Assembly: GCA_014378155.1 (NCBI GenBank)
Contig: JACMOF010000352.1
Coordinates: forward strand, 1 to 12,497
Length of the DNA: 12,497 nt
Origin: Caulobacter sp.
GTDB lineage: Bacteria; Pseudomonadota; Alphaproteobacteria; Caulobacterales; Caulobacteraceae
Reading direction: 5' to 3'
Shown here: positions 1 through 6,079 of the stretch, piece after piece
Numbering within the stretch: position 1 is the stretch's first letter
Layout of the letters: every line of letters starts with the position of its first letter
The notes under the pieces: model-generated
Database searches by the model: none
What the model was told of the DNA's origin: nothing
What the model saw: the letters and a program-made list of their open reading frames with translations, nothing else
Program-made: the position numbers and the translations under genes

Positions 1-1
1 C

Positions 2-139
2 CACTATGTACCGCTGGTGGAGGCTCTTCGCGCAGCCAAGGCGCCGTTTACGGCCCTCGAGTTCGACGGTGGGCATAATCCGTCTGAAGCCTCGGCCGCC
101 GCACAGAGCTTCATTGAACGGAGCTGCTTTGCCGATTGA
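2..139 (+). CDS. C-terminal fragment of an alpha/beta hydrolase (5' end outside window)
   Basis: An open frame runs in from the left edge and stops at TGA 137-139, giving 45 residues that begin HYVPLVEALRAAK and contain FDGGHNPSEA. The arrangement of a V-P-L segment, an amphipathic helix, a beta strand and a Gly-Gly-His is what the end of an alpha/beta hydrolase (dienelactone hydrolase or prolyl oligopeptidase type) looks like. The catalytic Asp normally lies just before the V-P segment, which would be at or beyond the window edge, and the His of GGHN would be the catalytic His. Codon use is GC-rich at third positions. It is convergent with the isomerase-like gene, 119 nt away. Substrate cannot be judged from this fragment. 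Confidence 0.6.
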   Translation, partial: HYVPLVEALRAAKAPFTALEFDGGHNPSEASAAAQSFIERSCFAD

Positions 140-258
140 CCCAGCTAGTCGTCGGCTCAAGCGCGAGGACCCCGTTGCGATCAAATGTCCGCTTTGGGGT
201 CGAAAGCGGGCCAAGGCTGGGGCGCCAAAACCCGACACCCATTCACAGTGCCTCGACC

Positions 259-1230
259 CTACGCCCTCAACCCCGCCAGATACCCATAGCTCACCCCCAC
301 CGACTCCAGCCGCGAGTGCGCGAACGGCGGTTCCTGCTCGACGAAGAAGTCGCGCACCCCGGCGGCGTAGGCGGCCGGCAGCAACCGCGTCCAGTCGATC
401 ATGCCGGAGCCCACCTCGGTCGGGTCCTGGACGAACACGAAGTTGGGCTTGGTCGTCGCCTTGATGTCCTTGACGTGCATGGCCGTGAACCGGCCCGGGT
501 GGGCCTTCAGCAGAGCGAAGGGGTCCTGGCCCGCCGCGGCGACCCAGCCGGCGTCCATCTCGAACTCGACCAGGGTCGGATCGGTGCGGGCCAGCAGGAT
601 CTCGTAGCCGGTGCGTGCGCCGGGCTTGCCGTCCGCTAGGAGCCGGAACTCGGGATTGTGATTGTGATAGGCCAGCCTCAGCCCGGACTTGGCCAGCACC
701 GCGCCCTTGGCGTTGAGGAAGTCGGCGTTGAAGTTCCAGTCGTCGGCGGTCATTTCGCCGCCGATCCGGCCCAGGACCTGGCCGAACGCCTCGCCCGCGC
801 GGGGCTTAAGGTCGAAGCGCGCGGGCGTGTAGAAGATCGGCATGACGATCCGCTTGACCCCCAGGATGTGGGCCTCGTCGGCCAGCCGCGACAGGTCGCC
901 GTCGAGGCTGGACTCGCCGCCCTGGGCCTGGACCTGGACGTGGGCGCTGGGCGTGCTCAGCCCCACGGCGTCCATCGCAGCGCGCAGCTGAGCCGGGGTG
1001 CGGCCCTGATAGCCCGCCAGTTCGATGGTCTTGAAGCCGATCGCGGCGACGGCGCGCAGCGTGCCCTCCAGATCGGCCTTGGCCTGGTCGGCAAGGGTGT
1101 AGAGCTGCAACCCAATCGGCAGGCCGGTGCGCGCGAAGAACGGCTGGGCGGCGGCCAGGCCGACGCCTGGGAAGGTCACTGCGCCCAGGCCAATGGCCCC
1201 GACAAGGCCGCGTCGCGTGAGGTCAAGCAT
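259..1230 (-). CDS. Exported sugar phosphate isomerase/epimerase-like TIM-barrel protein
   Basis: 323 residues. The N-terminus MLDLTRRGLVGAIGLGAVTF is a twin-arginine-like signal (T-R-R-G-L, hydrophobic stretch, AAA near residue 28), so the product is probably periplasmic or membrane-attached. The rest matches the xylose-isomerase-like TIM barrel / AP endonuclease 2 family. Likely metal and active-site positions are E70 (IELAGY), H189 and H191 (YHNHN), E224/D226 (EFEMDAGW), H252 (MHVKD) and E298/E300 (VEQEPP). The start at 1230 is preferred because AGGAAACGGA sits directly upstream and it begins at the signal peptide; longer starts at 1245 or 1263 add residues before the twin arginines. It is divergent from the serine hydrolase gene across 127 bp. 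Exported members of this family occur in Caulobacter and Bacteroidetes carbohydrate loci, but the substrate here is unknown. Confidence 0.85.
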   Translation of the reverse strand: MLDLTRRGLVGAIGLGAVTFPGVGLAAAQPFFARTGLPIGLQLYTLADQAKADLEGTLRAVAAIGFKTIELAGYQGRTPAQLRAAMDAVGLSTPSAHVQVQAQGGESSLDGDLSRLADEAHILGVKRIVMPIFYTPARFDLKPRAGEAFGQVLGRIGGEMTADDWNFNADFLNAKGAVLAKSGLRLAYHNHNPEFRLLADGKPGARTGYEILLARTDPTLVEFEMDAGWVAAAGQDPFALLKAHPGRFTAMHVKDIKATTKPNFVFVQDPTEVGSGMIDWTRLLPAAYAAGVRDFFVEQEPPFAHSRLESVGVSYGYLAGLRA

Positions 1231-1357
1231 TTCCGTTTCCTGCATCTTCCTCGGACTATGCATTGATCCCGCGCCGCGTCGATGGCCGTCGCGCGCCGCG
1301 CGCCTTGCCCCAAACACCGACGCAGGCTTAGCTGCGGCCTCTATACGAGGACCCCGC

Positions 1358-2962
1358 ATGATCGCCACCACCCGCCGCGCCGCCCTGTTGTCGGCCTTCG
1401 CCACCGTCGGGGCCGGCGCCCTGGTCGCCACGCCGCGTTCGGCGCGGGCCGCCGAGACCGGCCAGGCCGCCGCCGCGATCGACCTCTACGCCCAGCAGGT
1501 GATGGCCGCGTTCCCAGACGAGCCGGGCCTGGGGATCTGCGTGGTCGAGGACGGCCAGATCACCCTGGCCAAGGGCTATGGCGTCAAGCGAATGGGCGGG
1601 ACCGACAGGGTCACCGACTCCACCCTGTTTGGCGTGGCGTCCAACACCAAGGCCTTCACCGCCGCCGCCCTGGCCATGCTGGTCGAGGCCGGCAAGGTCG
1701 AGTGGGATGCGCCGGTCACGCGTTATCTGCCCAGTTTCGAGATGAGCGACCCGGTGGTCACCAAGCTGATGACGGTGCGCGACCTGCTGTGCCACCGCAG
1801 CGGCCTGACCCTGGGGGCCGGCGACCTGATGATCTGGCCCAACCCCACCCACAGCCGCGCCGACATCGTGGCCGGCATGAAGCACCTGCCGCTGGGCGAG
1901 GGTTTCCGCACCGGCTACGCCTATGACAACGTGCTCTATGTGGTGGCCGGCGAGGTGATCGCCGCTGTCACCGGCAAGCCCTGGGAAGACTTCATCCAGA
2001 CGCGGATCCTGGATCCCCTGGGCATGAGCGACAGCGTGCCCCTGCCCTCAATGATCGGCGATCGATCGCGGGCCGAGCCGCATGCCCGGATGGGTCCGCC
2101 GGTGCGGGGCCTGGGACCGCAGACCGTGCTGCCGTTCGACGGCAGTTTCGGCGCCGCTGGAGCGGCGGGCGGTCTCAACACCTCCGCGCGCGACATCGGC
2201 AAGTGGCTGCAGGTCCAGCTGGGGCTGGGCGCGACGCCCGGCGGGCTAAAGCTGTGGACCGAGGCCTCGTCGCGCGAGATGTGGAAGCCCCACACCATCA
2301 CCGCCTGGGCCGACGGCCCTACCGCCGACAACCCCGTGCGCCCGACGATGCAGGCCTATGGCCTGGGCTGGTTCATCCAGGACCATCGCGGCGAGCGGCT
2401 GCTGTCGCACACCGGCGGCCTGGCCGGCTTCATCTCCTATACGGGTCTGCTGCCGGGCCGGAAGTCGGGGATCATGGTGATGACCAACGCGGAGGAGGCC
2501 CCGCTCTTCCGGGCGTTGCGCTATGGCGGCCCCGATCGGCTGCAGGGCCGCGCCGACTTCGACTGGATCGGCTCGTCCAAGCGAGTCCAGGCCACCACCG
2601 ACGCCAAGACCATCAAGGACGCCGCCGAGGCCGTCACCCCCAAGGGCGGCGGCGTCAAGCCAAGCCTGCCGCTGGCCGCCTATGTCGGGACCTACCGCGA
2701 TCCCTGGTACGGCACGATCACGGTCAGCGTGGTGAAGAAGGGGCTCAAGATCGCCTTCGACAAGACCCCCGCTCTGCGCGGCGCGCTGGAGACCTTCGAT
2801 GGGGATACGTTCCGCACGCGGTTCGAGGACCGCTCGCAAGAGGACGCGTTCATGGTGTTCGAGGTCAAGGCCGGGGTGGTTGTGGGGGCCACGATGCGGG
2901 CGGTCTCGCCGCTGGCGGACTTCTCGTATGACTATCAGGATCTGCGGCTGACAAAGGTTTAG
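1358..2962 (+). CDS. Exported serine hydrolase, class C beta-lactamase / penicillin-binding-protein family, with DUF3471 tail
   Basis: 534 residues. Residues 1-31 form a signal peptide (MIATTRRAALLSAF..., RR at 6-7, likely cleavage after ARA31), so the enzyme acts outside the cytoplasm. The beta-lactamase fold spans about 35-390. The nucleophile motif S-x-x-K is S95-N-T-K98 in GVASNTKAF, the second motif Y-x-N is Y189-D-N191, and the K-T-G equivalent is H351-T-G-G. Residues about 436-534 (YVGTYRDPWYG ... DFSYDYQDLRL) match the C-terminal DUF3471 domain common in this family. The start is set by CGAGG at 1346-1350, 7 nt before ATG; upstream extension of the frame has no such site. Family members include esterases, D-amino peptidases and peptidoglycan-acting enzymes; true beta-lactamase activity cannot be assumed. 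It is transcribed away from the isomerase-like gene. Confidence 0.9.
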   Translation: MIATTRRAALLSAFATVGAGALVATPRSARAAETGQAAAAIDLYAQQVMAAFPDEPGLGICVVEDGQITLAKGYGVKRMGGTDRVTDSTLFGVASNTKAFTAAALAMLVEAGKVEWDAPVTRYLPSFEMSDPVVTKLMTVRDLLCHRSGLTLGAGDLMIWPNPTHSRADIVAGMKHLPLGEGFRTGYAYDNVLYVVAGEVIAAVTGKPWEDFIQTRILDPLGMSDSVPLPSMIGDRSRAEPHARMGPPVRGLGPQTVLPFDGSFGAAGAAGGLNTSARDIGKWLQVQLGLGATPGGLKLWTEASSREMWKPHTITAWADGPTADNPVRPTMQAYGLGWFIQDHRGERLLSHTGGLAGFISYTGLLPGRKSGIMVMTNAEEAPLFRALRYGGPDRLQGRADFDWIGSSKRVQATTDAKTIKDAAEAVTPKGGGVKPSLPLAAYVGTYRDPWYGTITVSVVKKGLKIAFDKTPALRGALETFDGDTFRTRFEDRSQEDAFMVFEVKAGVVVGATMRAVSPLADFSYDYQDLRLTKV

Positions 2963-2977
2963 CCTGCAATTTGAAAC

Positions 2978-2996
2978 CCTCTCCCAGCGGGAGAGG
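2978..2996. repeat. Hairpin repeat CCTCTCCC-AGC-GGGAGAGG
   Basis: Perfect 8-bp inverted repeat with a 3-nt loop, 15 nt after the serine hydrolase stop codon. Its left arm and loop context (AAACCCTCTCCCAG, then GGGA.AGG) recur at 6050-6074, so it looks like a copy of a dispersed intergenic palindrome. It could also act as a transcription terminator, although only a short CTTC follows it. Confidence 0.7.
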
Positions 2997-3059
2997 CTTC
3001 ACGACGTGCGGCCTCACACTTGCCGGCTGGAGGATTCTCGATCCCGAAAAAGGACACTG

Positions 3060-3245
3060 ATGCCCCGCCCATATCGACGTCTGCGCGCTTTCGCCCAAGA
3101 CACCAGGGCCGCTTCGGCCGTGGAAAACGCACTGTTGCTCAGCCTGACGGCGGTGATGGTCTACGCGTTCAAGGGGACCGGGGTCGTGAAGCTGGTCCAG
3201 CCCACGCGGCAAGCCTTTGACACCCTGATCCGCGCGCTGTCTTAA
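3060..3245 (+). CDS. Orphan Flp/Fap-type pilin-like small membrane protein
   Basis: 61 residues starting at ATG 3060 with AGGA at 3051-3054 as ribosome binding site. The layout is that of a type IVb (Flp) prepilin: a short basic leader (MPRPYRRLRAFAQDTRA), a sequence ASAVE and then a hydrophobic helix (about residues 23-37). If processing occurs after A17, the mature protein starts ASAVE, placing Glu22 at position +5, the conserved pilin glutamate. Two features deviate from the family: Ala rather than Gly at -1 and Asn rather than Tyr or Phe at +6. No tad/cpa pilus genes are nearby. Its stop codon overlaps that of the convergent TetR gene (TTAA). It may be a minor pilin, a diverged paralogue or a small unrelated membrane protein. 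Confidence 0.65.
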   Translation: MPRPYRRLRAFAQDTRAASAVENALLLSLTAVMVYAFKGTGVVKLVQPTRQAFDTLIRALS

Positions 3246-3844
3246 CGCGGCCGCCAGCCTTCGGCGATGAACACGATCTGCTGGTCCATGGCGGCCGCTA
3301 GCTCGTTGGCCTGGGCCCCGTTGGCCGCAGCCAGGCGATAGTTCCAGGCATAGGCGGCCTTGAGCACATTGATGGTCAGGTCGGAGTCAAGATCGAGCCG
3401 TACGTCGCCGCGCGTCTTGCCGTCGTCCAGCACCTCGCGGAGCATGGAATTGAGCCGTACATTGCGGCCGTAGGGGGTGACGCCAGGGTCGTTGGAGGGG
3501 CTGTAGGACGCGGCGATGTGGGCCAGGAACAGCTTCACCCGGCGCGTCTCGAACGCGTAGTGGATGGCGAAGATCGAGGACAGACGGTCGGCGGTCGCAC
3601 CGCGCAGGAACGGCACCACCCGGTCGAACTCGGCGTAGAGGTCGGCCAGTCGCGTCTCCATGACGTGGCTTAGCACCTCGGCCTTGGAGGCGAAGGTTGT
3701 GAAGACGCTGCCGACCGAAACGCCCGCCCGTTCGGCGATCGCGCGGATCGTCGTCTCGTCGTAGCCCGTGTCGTTGAACAGGTCTCGCGCGGCCTCGAGG
3801 ACCTTCTCACGCGTCGCCTGTTTCTGCTCTTCCCGTACGCCCAA
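3242..3844 (-). CDS. TetR/AcrR-family transcriptional regulator (TTG start)
   Basis: 200 residues. The N-terminal DNA-binding domain is clear: TREKVLEAARDLFNDTGYDE (11-30), then the helix-turn-helix TTIRAIAERAGVSVGSVFTTF (31-51) and the K54-AEVL stabilising helix. The C-terminal ligand domain (about 60-200) is helical and not diagnostic of a ligand. Translation most likely starts at TTG (3842-3844): a stop codon lies nine codons upstream in frame, no ATG or GTG occurs between, and GGGGGGA precedes it. It lies downstream of the other TetR gene on the same strand, 83 nt away, with a strong GC hairpin in the gap, so expression may be partly uncoupled. Its stop overlaps the pilin-like gene's stop. 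Its targets are not evident. Confidence 0.9.
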   Translation of the reverse strand: MGVREEQKQATREKVLEAARDLFNDTGYDETTIRAIAERAGVSVGSVFTTFASKAEVLSHVMETRLADLYAEFDRVVPFLRGATADRLSSIFAIHYAFETRRVKLFLAHIAASYSPSNDPGVTPYGRNVRLNSMLREVLDDGKTRGDVRLDLDSDLTINVLKAAYAWNYRLAAANGAQANELAAAMDQQIVFIAEGWRPR

Positions 3845-3883
3845 GCACCGTCCCCCCGGATAGCCTGCGTCACAAATGCATCT

Positions 3884-3918
3884 GGGGGCGGCCTCTCCGG
3901 CAAGGGGCGGCCGCCCCC
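3884..3918. repeat. GC-rich hairpin between two TetR genes
   Basis: A perfect 10-bp inverted repeat, GGGGGCGGCC (3884-3893) and GGCCGCCCCC (3909-3918), with a 15-nt loop. It lies just after the stop of the upstream TetR gene. In the minus-strand transcript it would form a very stable stem but is followed by a mixed sequence rather than a U run, so it may be an attenuator or RNA-stabilising element rather than a full terminator. Confidence 0.6.
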
Positions 3919-3927
3919 GGTCGGTTC

Positions 3928-4575
3928 TTAAGCGCGCGCGCCCGCCAGAATGACCTTCAGTTGATCCGAAAGTCGCGACAGCAGTGCCTCAACCGTCCAA
4001 GCGTCGAAGATCGCCCGGCGATAGTTGGCGACATACACGTCCCAGATGATCTCGGCGAGCAGCTTAGTGTCGGCGGCGGCTTTAAGCTCGCCGCGTTCGA
4101 CGCCGCGGATCAGCACGTCACTCAGCAAAGTGAAGATGTGCTTCAGGTGACCGCGGTTACGGCGCTCGGCGGTTTCCGACCGGGTCCAGGACACGGCGAT
4201 GCTGGCCTGCAGCAGGGGCAGTTGCTCAACATGGAAGCCGTAGGCGACGGCGAACATGCCGATCACGCCTTCCTCGACGCTGACGGCATTGGCGCCAGCC
4301 TGCTTCATCTGGGCGTAGATGACCTCGTAGTCGGCGGTCAGGATCTCGTCGAACAACTCGCTCTTGTCGGCGAAGCTGGCGAAGACGGCGCCCGTCGACA
4401 TGCCGGCGGCCTGGGCGATATCGCGGATGGTCGCCCCCTCATAGCCACGCTCGGTGAACAGGCGGCGGGCGGCCGACAGGACGCGCTCGCGCGTGTGCTG
4501 CTTGGCCAGCGCCCGGCGGGTCATCTTGATCGGGGTTTCGGTGTTGTACCCGGGATTCAAAGCGACAAAACTCAT
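3928..4575 (-). CDS. TetR/AcrR-family transcriptional regulator, coupled to upstream small protein
   Basis: 215 residues. After a 17-residue lead, MTRRALAKQHTRERVL opens the TetR DNA-binding domain: helix 1 with AARRLFTERGYEG (35-47), helix-turn-helix ATIRDIAQAAGMSTGAVFASF (48-68), then DKSELFDEIL. The remainder is the helical ligand/dimer domain; ligand unknown. ATG 4573-4575 overlaps the TGA of the 77-residue gene (ATGA, 4572-4575), a classic coupled arrangement, and GGAG lies upstream. An internal ATG at residue 18 is a possible alternative start but has no visible ribosome binding site. The pair forms a minus-strand operon, probably continuing into the second TetR gene. The HIG1-like gene lies divergently upstream, which makes it and the operon itself candidate targets by position only. 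Confidence 0.9.
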   Translation of the reverse strand: MSFVALNPGYNTETPIKMTRRALAKQHTRERVLSAARRLFTERGYEGATIRDIAQAAGMSTGAVFASFADKSELFDEILTADYEVIYAQMKQAGANAVSVEEGVIGMFAVAYGFHVEQLPLLQASIAVSWTRSETAERRNRGHLKHIFTLLSDVLIRGVERGELKAAADTKLLAEIIWDVYVANYRRAIFDAWTVEALLSRLSDQLKVILAGARA

Positions 4576-4805
4576 GCGACGGACTCCAGGCGAGCAAGCG
4601 CGGCTTCCGCGCGCTTCTCGAATTCAATGCAATATTCATCGACGACGTTCTGAAGAACCTCGGCGTATCGGAGCGCCAGGGCGCGGCCATCCTGAGCGGC
4701 GTCGCGCAGGTCGGTGATCAATTGGCGGACTTCCACCATGGCTTCATCGCGCTCGGACGCGGAAAAATCGGCGGCGGCGTCGGCGCTGCGGGCGCTCTGA
4801 GCCAT
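4572..4805 (-). CDS. Hypothetical 77-residue helical protein, first gene of TetR operon
   Basis: Starts MAQSARSADAAADFSASERD and continues with an apparently all-helical, charged stretch (VRQLITDLRDAAQDGRALALRYAEVLQNVV, then EFEKRAEAALARLES), with no signal peptide or membrane segment. The start at 4805 is supported by AGGAGAG about 5 nt upstream; the frame could extend to 4934 but that leads into the intergenic region and loses the binding site. It ends in an ATGA overlap with the TetR gene, implying coordinated production. I do not recognise the family. Heptad-like spacing of Leu/Val suggests a small helical bundle or coiled coil, possibly a partner of the regulator; that is inference from coupling only. 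Confidence 0.75.
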   Translation of the reverse strand: MAQSARSADAAADFSASERDEAMVEVRQLITDLRDAAQDGRALALRYAEVLQNVVDEYCIEFEKRAEAALARLESVA

Positions 4806-4868
4806 CGGGTCTCTCCTGCCTCGCCGCTGGGAAATGGCGCTGACATGACCTGCGGTGAGGAATTGATC

Positions 4869-4973
4869 ATGTTCAGCGAACGCGTACGGAAATTCGAAGT
4901 TGGCGCGTGTACCCTCAGCTTCAAGGGGTTGCAACTCGGAACTGAACTAAAATCGCCGAACAGCAGCGTTTGA
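4869..4973 (+). CDS. Possible 34-residue peptide (uncertain)
   Basis: A short frame MFSERVRKFEVGACTLSF... ends at TGA 4971-4973. It has a well-placed GAGGA seven nucleotides before the ATG. Against it, third-position GC is only about 60 percent, well below the solid genes here, and I recognise no family. It lies in the divergent gap between the 77-residue gene and the HIG1-like gene, just upstream of a candidate promoter whose -35 overlaps its stop. It may be a small protein, a leader or chance. Confidence 0.22.
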   Translation: MFSERVRKFEVGACTLSFKGLQLGTELKSPNSSV

Positions 4974-4996
4974 GCTGTGTATGGTACCGGTAGATC
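4970..4996 (+). promoter_or_regulatory. Candidate housekeeping-sigma promoter for HIG1-like/adenosyltransferase genes
   Basis: TTGAGCT (4970-4976), 12 nt, GGTAGATC (4989-4996). This resembles the Caulobacter sigma-73 consensus TTGaCgS-N10-14-GCTANAWC, with seven of eight matches in the -10 element. Transcription would start near 5003 and leave a leader of roughly 150 nt before the ATG at 5151. Prediction by eye only. Confidence 0.4.
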
Positions 4997-5150
4997 TGCG
5001 TCACTGCGACAAATGCACTCAACGAACAGAGTCGACGAACGCAGTGTCGGATCGGTACGCCGGATCAAACGGCGGTCGGGGGACCCTCCCCTTCTCGGTG
5101 CGCTGCGAGACGCTCTGGCCAAGCCTGGAGCGAGCGCCTAGTTTGCCGCC

Positions 5151-5348
5151 ATGGACAAACTGTTCGACCTTCTCGTCCCCGTCACCCTTGGCGCCGTGTT
5201 GATCACGCTCTGCTTCGGCATCTTCGCCCTGTTCAAGGGCGGCGACTTCGGACGTTCCCATTCCAACAAGCTGATGCGCCTGCGCGTGGCGCTGCAGTTC
5301 CTGGCGGTGGTGGTTTTGATGGCCGCCTTCTGGTGGCGCGGTCGCTAA
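5151..5348 (+). CDS. HIG1/Rcf1-like twin transmembrane protein
   Basis: 65 residues with two predicted membrane helices (about 7-28 and 46-62) joined by a short polar loop and ending WWRGR. The loop and second helix read N39-KLM-R43-L-R45-VAL-Q49, which fits the HIG1/Rcf1 signature (Q/I)-x3-(R/H)-x-R-x3-Q except that Asn replaces the first residue. Mitochondrial relatives associate with cytochrome c oxidase and stabilise respiratory supercomplexes; bacterial members are small inner-membrane proteins often annotated 'twin transmembrane protein'. A role at a terminal oxidase is inference from the family. There is no good ribosome binding site close to the ATG (the nearest GGAG is about 20 nt upstream). 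The adenosyltransferase gene follows 110 nt downstream on the same strand. Confidence 0.85.
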   Translation: MDKLFDLLVPVTLGAVLITLCFGIFALFKGGDFGRSHSNKLMRLRVALQFLAVVVLMAAFWWRGR

Positions 5349-5458
5349 ACCAGACTCCCCTAATGGTCGAGTAAGCCAGAGGGTTGCGCCATTCGCGCTA
5401 GGACATCTTGCCCCAGGGCGCCTTGCCACTGGCGCGGCCAACACGGAACCTTCGACCC

Positions 5459-6037
5459 ATGGTGACGCTCAACTGCATCTACACCCGCACCGGTGACAAG
5501 GGTCTGACCCGGCTTTCGACCGGACAGCCGGTCAGCAAGGCGTCGATACGGGTTGAGGCCTATGGCGGAGTCGACGAGACCAACGCCTGTATCGGCGTGG
5601 CGCGCCAGCACACGAAGGCAGACGCCGAACTCGACGCCCTGCTTGAGCGCATCCAGAACGACCTGTTCGACCTGGGCGCGGACCTGGCCACCCCCGAGCA
5701 GAACGAAAAGCCGGAATGGGAGCCGCTTAGGGTGGTCGACAGCCAGGTCGAGCGGCTGGAGCGCGAGATCGACATGATCAACGCCAGGCTCTCGCCCCTG
5801 ACCTCGTTCGTGCTGCCGGCCGGCTCGCCCGCCTCGGCCGCCCTGCACGTGGCCCGCACTGTCTGCCGGCGAGCCGAACGCTCGGTCGTGGAGCTGATGA
5901 GCGTGGAGGGCGAAATCGTCAGCGAGCCGGCGCTCAAGTACCTGAACCGCCTTTCGGACCTGCTGTTCGTGGCCTCCCGCCGGGCCAATGACGACGGCGC
6001 GGCAGACGTGCTGTGGAAGCCGGGGGCGACGCGGTAG
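5459..6037 (+). CDS. Cob(I)alamin adenosyltransferase, PduO type
   Basis: 192 residues, typical length for the single-domain PduO/MMAB family, a cytoplasmic trimer that transfers the adenosyl group of ATP to cob(I)alamin to make adenosylcobalamin. Family motifs are present in order: Y8-TRTGDKG15 (ATP binding), R31-VEAYGGVDETN42, F117-VLPAG122, the R133-TVCRRAER141 helix with the catalytic Arg region, and N163-RLSDLLF170. The start at ATG 5459 has an ACGGA-like site about 11 nt upstream; the frame extends 17 codons further but those residues precede the normal family N-terminus. The product would supply coenzyme B12 to enzymes such as methylmalonyl-CoA mutase, consistent with the acyl-CoA genes nearby. 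Confidence 0.95.
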   Translation: MVTLNCIYTRTGDKGLTRLSTGQPVSKASIRVEAYGGVDETNACIGVARQHTKADAELDALLERIQNDLFDLGADLATPEQNEKPEWEPLRVVDSQVERLEREIDMINARLSPLTSFVLPAGSPASAALHVARTVCRRAERSVVELMSVEGEIVSEPALKYLNRLSDLLFVASRRANDDGAADVLWKPGATR

Positions 6038-6051
6038 GGGGCGTTCGAGAA

Positions 6052-6074
6052 ACCCTCTCCCAGAGGGAAAGGGT
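6052..6074. repeat. Second copy of the CCCTCTCCC hairpin repeat, possible bidirectional terminator
   Basis: ACCCTCTCCC (6052-6061), loop AGA, GGGAAAGGGT (6065-6074): a 10-bp inverted repeat with one mismatch. It lies between the convergent stops of the adenosyltransferase (6037) and the 87-residue gene (6080) and is flanked by short T-rich stretches on both sides (CTTATCT on plus, TTTCTC on minus). It shares the left arm of the hairpin at 2978-2996. Confidence 0.65.
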
Positions 6075-6079
6075 CTTAT

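Larger units (their letters stand above)
4806..5150. other. Divergent intergenic region between TetR operon and HIG1-like gene
   Basis: 345 bp without a secure gene, lower in GC than the flanking genes. It should hold the promoters for both directions. Visible elements are the doubtful 34-residue frame, the candidate plus-strand promoter at 4970-4996, a GGTACC palindrome within that promoter's spacer, two CGGATC direct repeats near 5058 and 5071-5080, and a hairpin GGGGA-CCC-TCCCC at 5079-5091. I could not identify a convincing TetR operator. Confidence 0.5.

Noticed and set aside
1305..1333. Possible promoter TTGCCCC-N14-GCTTAGCT before the serine hydrolase gene
   Set aside because: The -10 matches the consensus at only about half its positions, so I do not claim it.
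1231..1431. N-terminal extension of the isomerase-like protein by up to 67 residues
   Set aside because: It would overlap the serine hydrolase start and bury the signal peptide; the start at 1230 has a good ribosome binding site.
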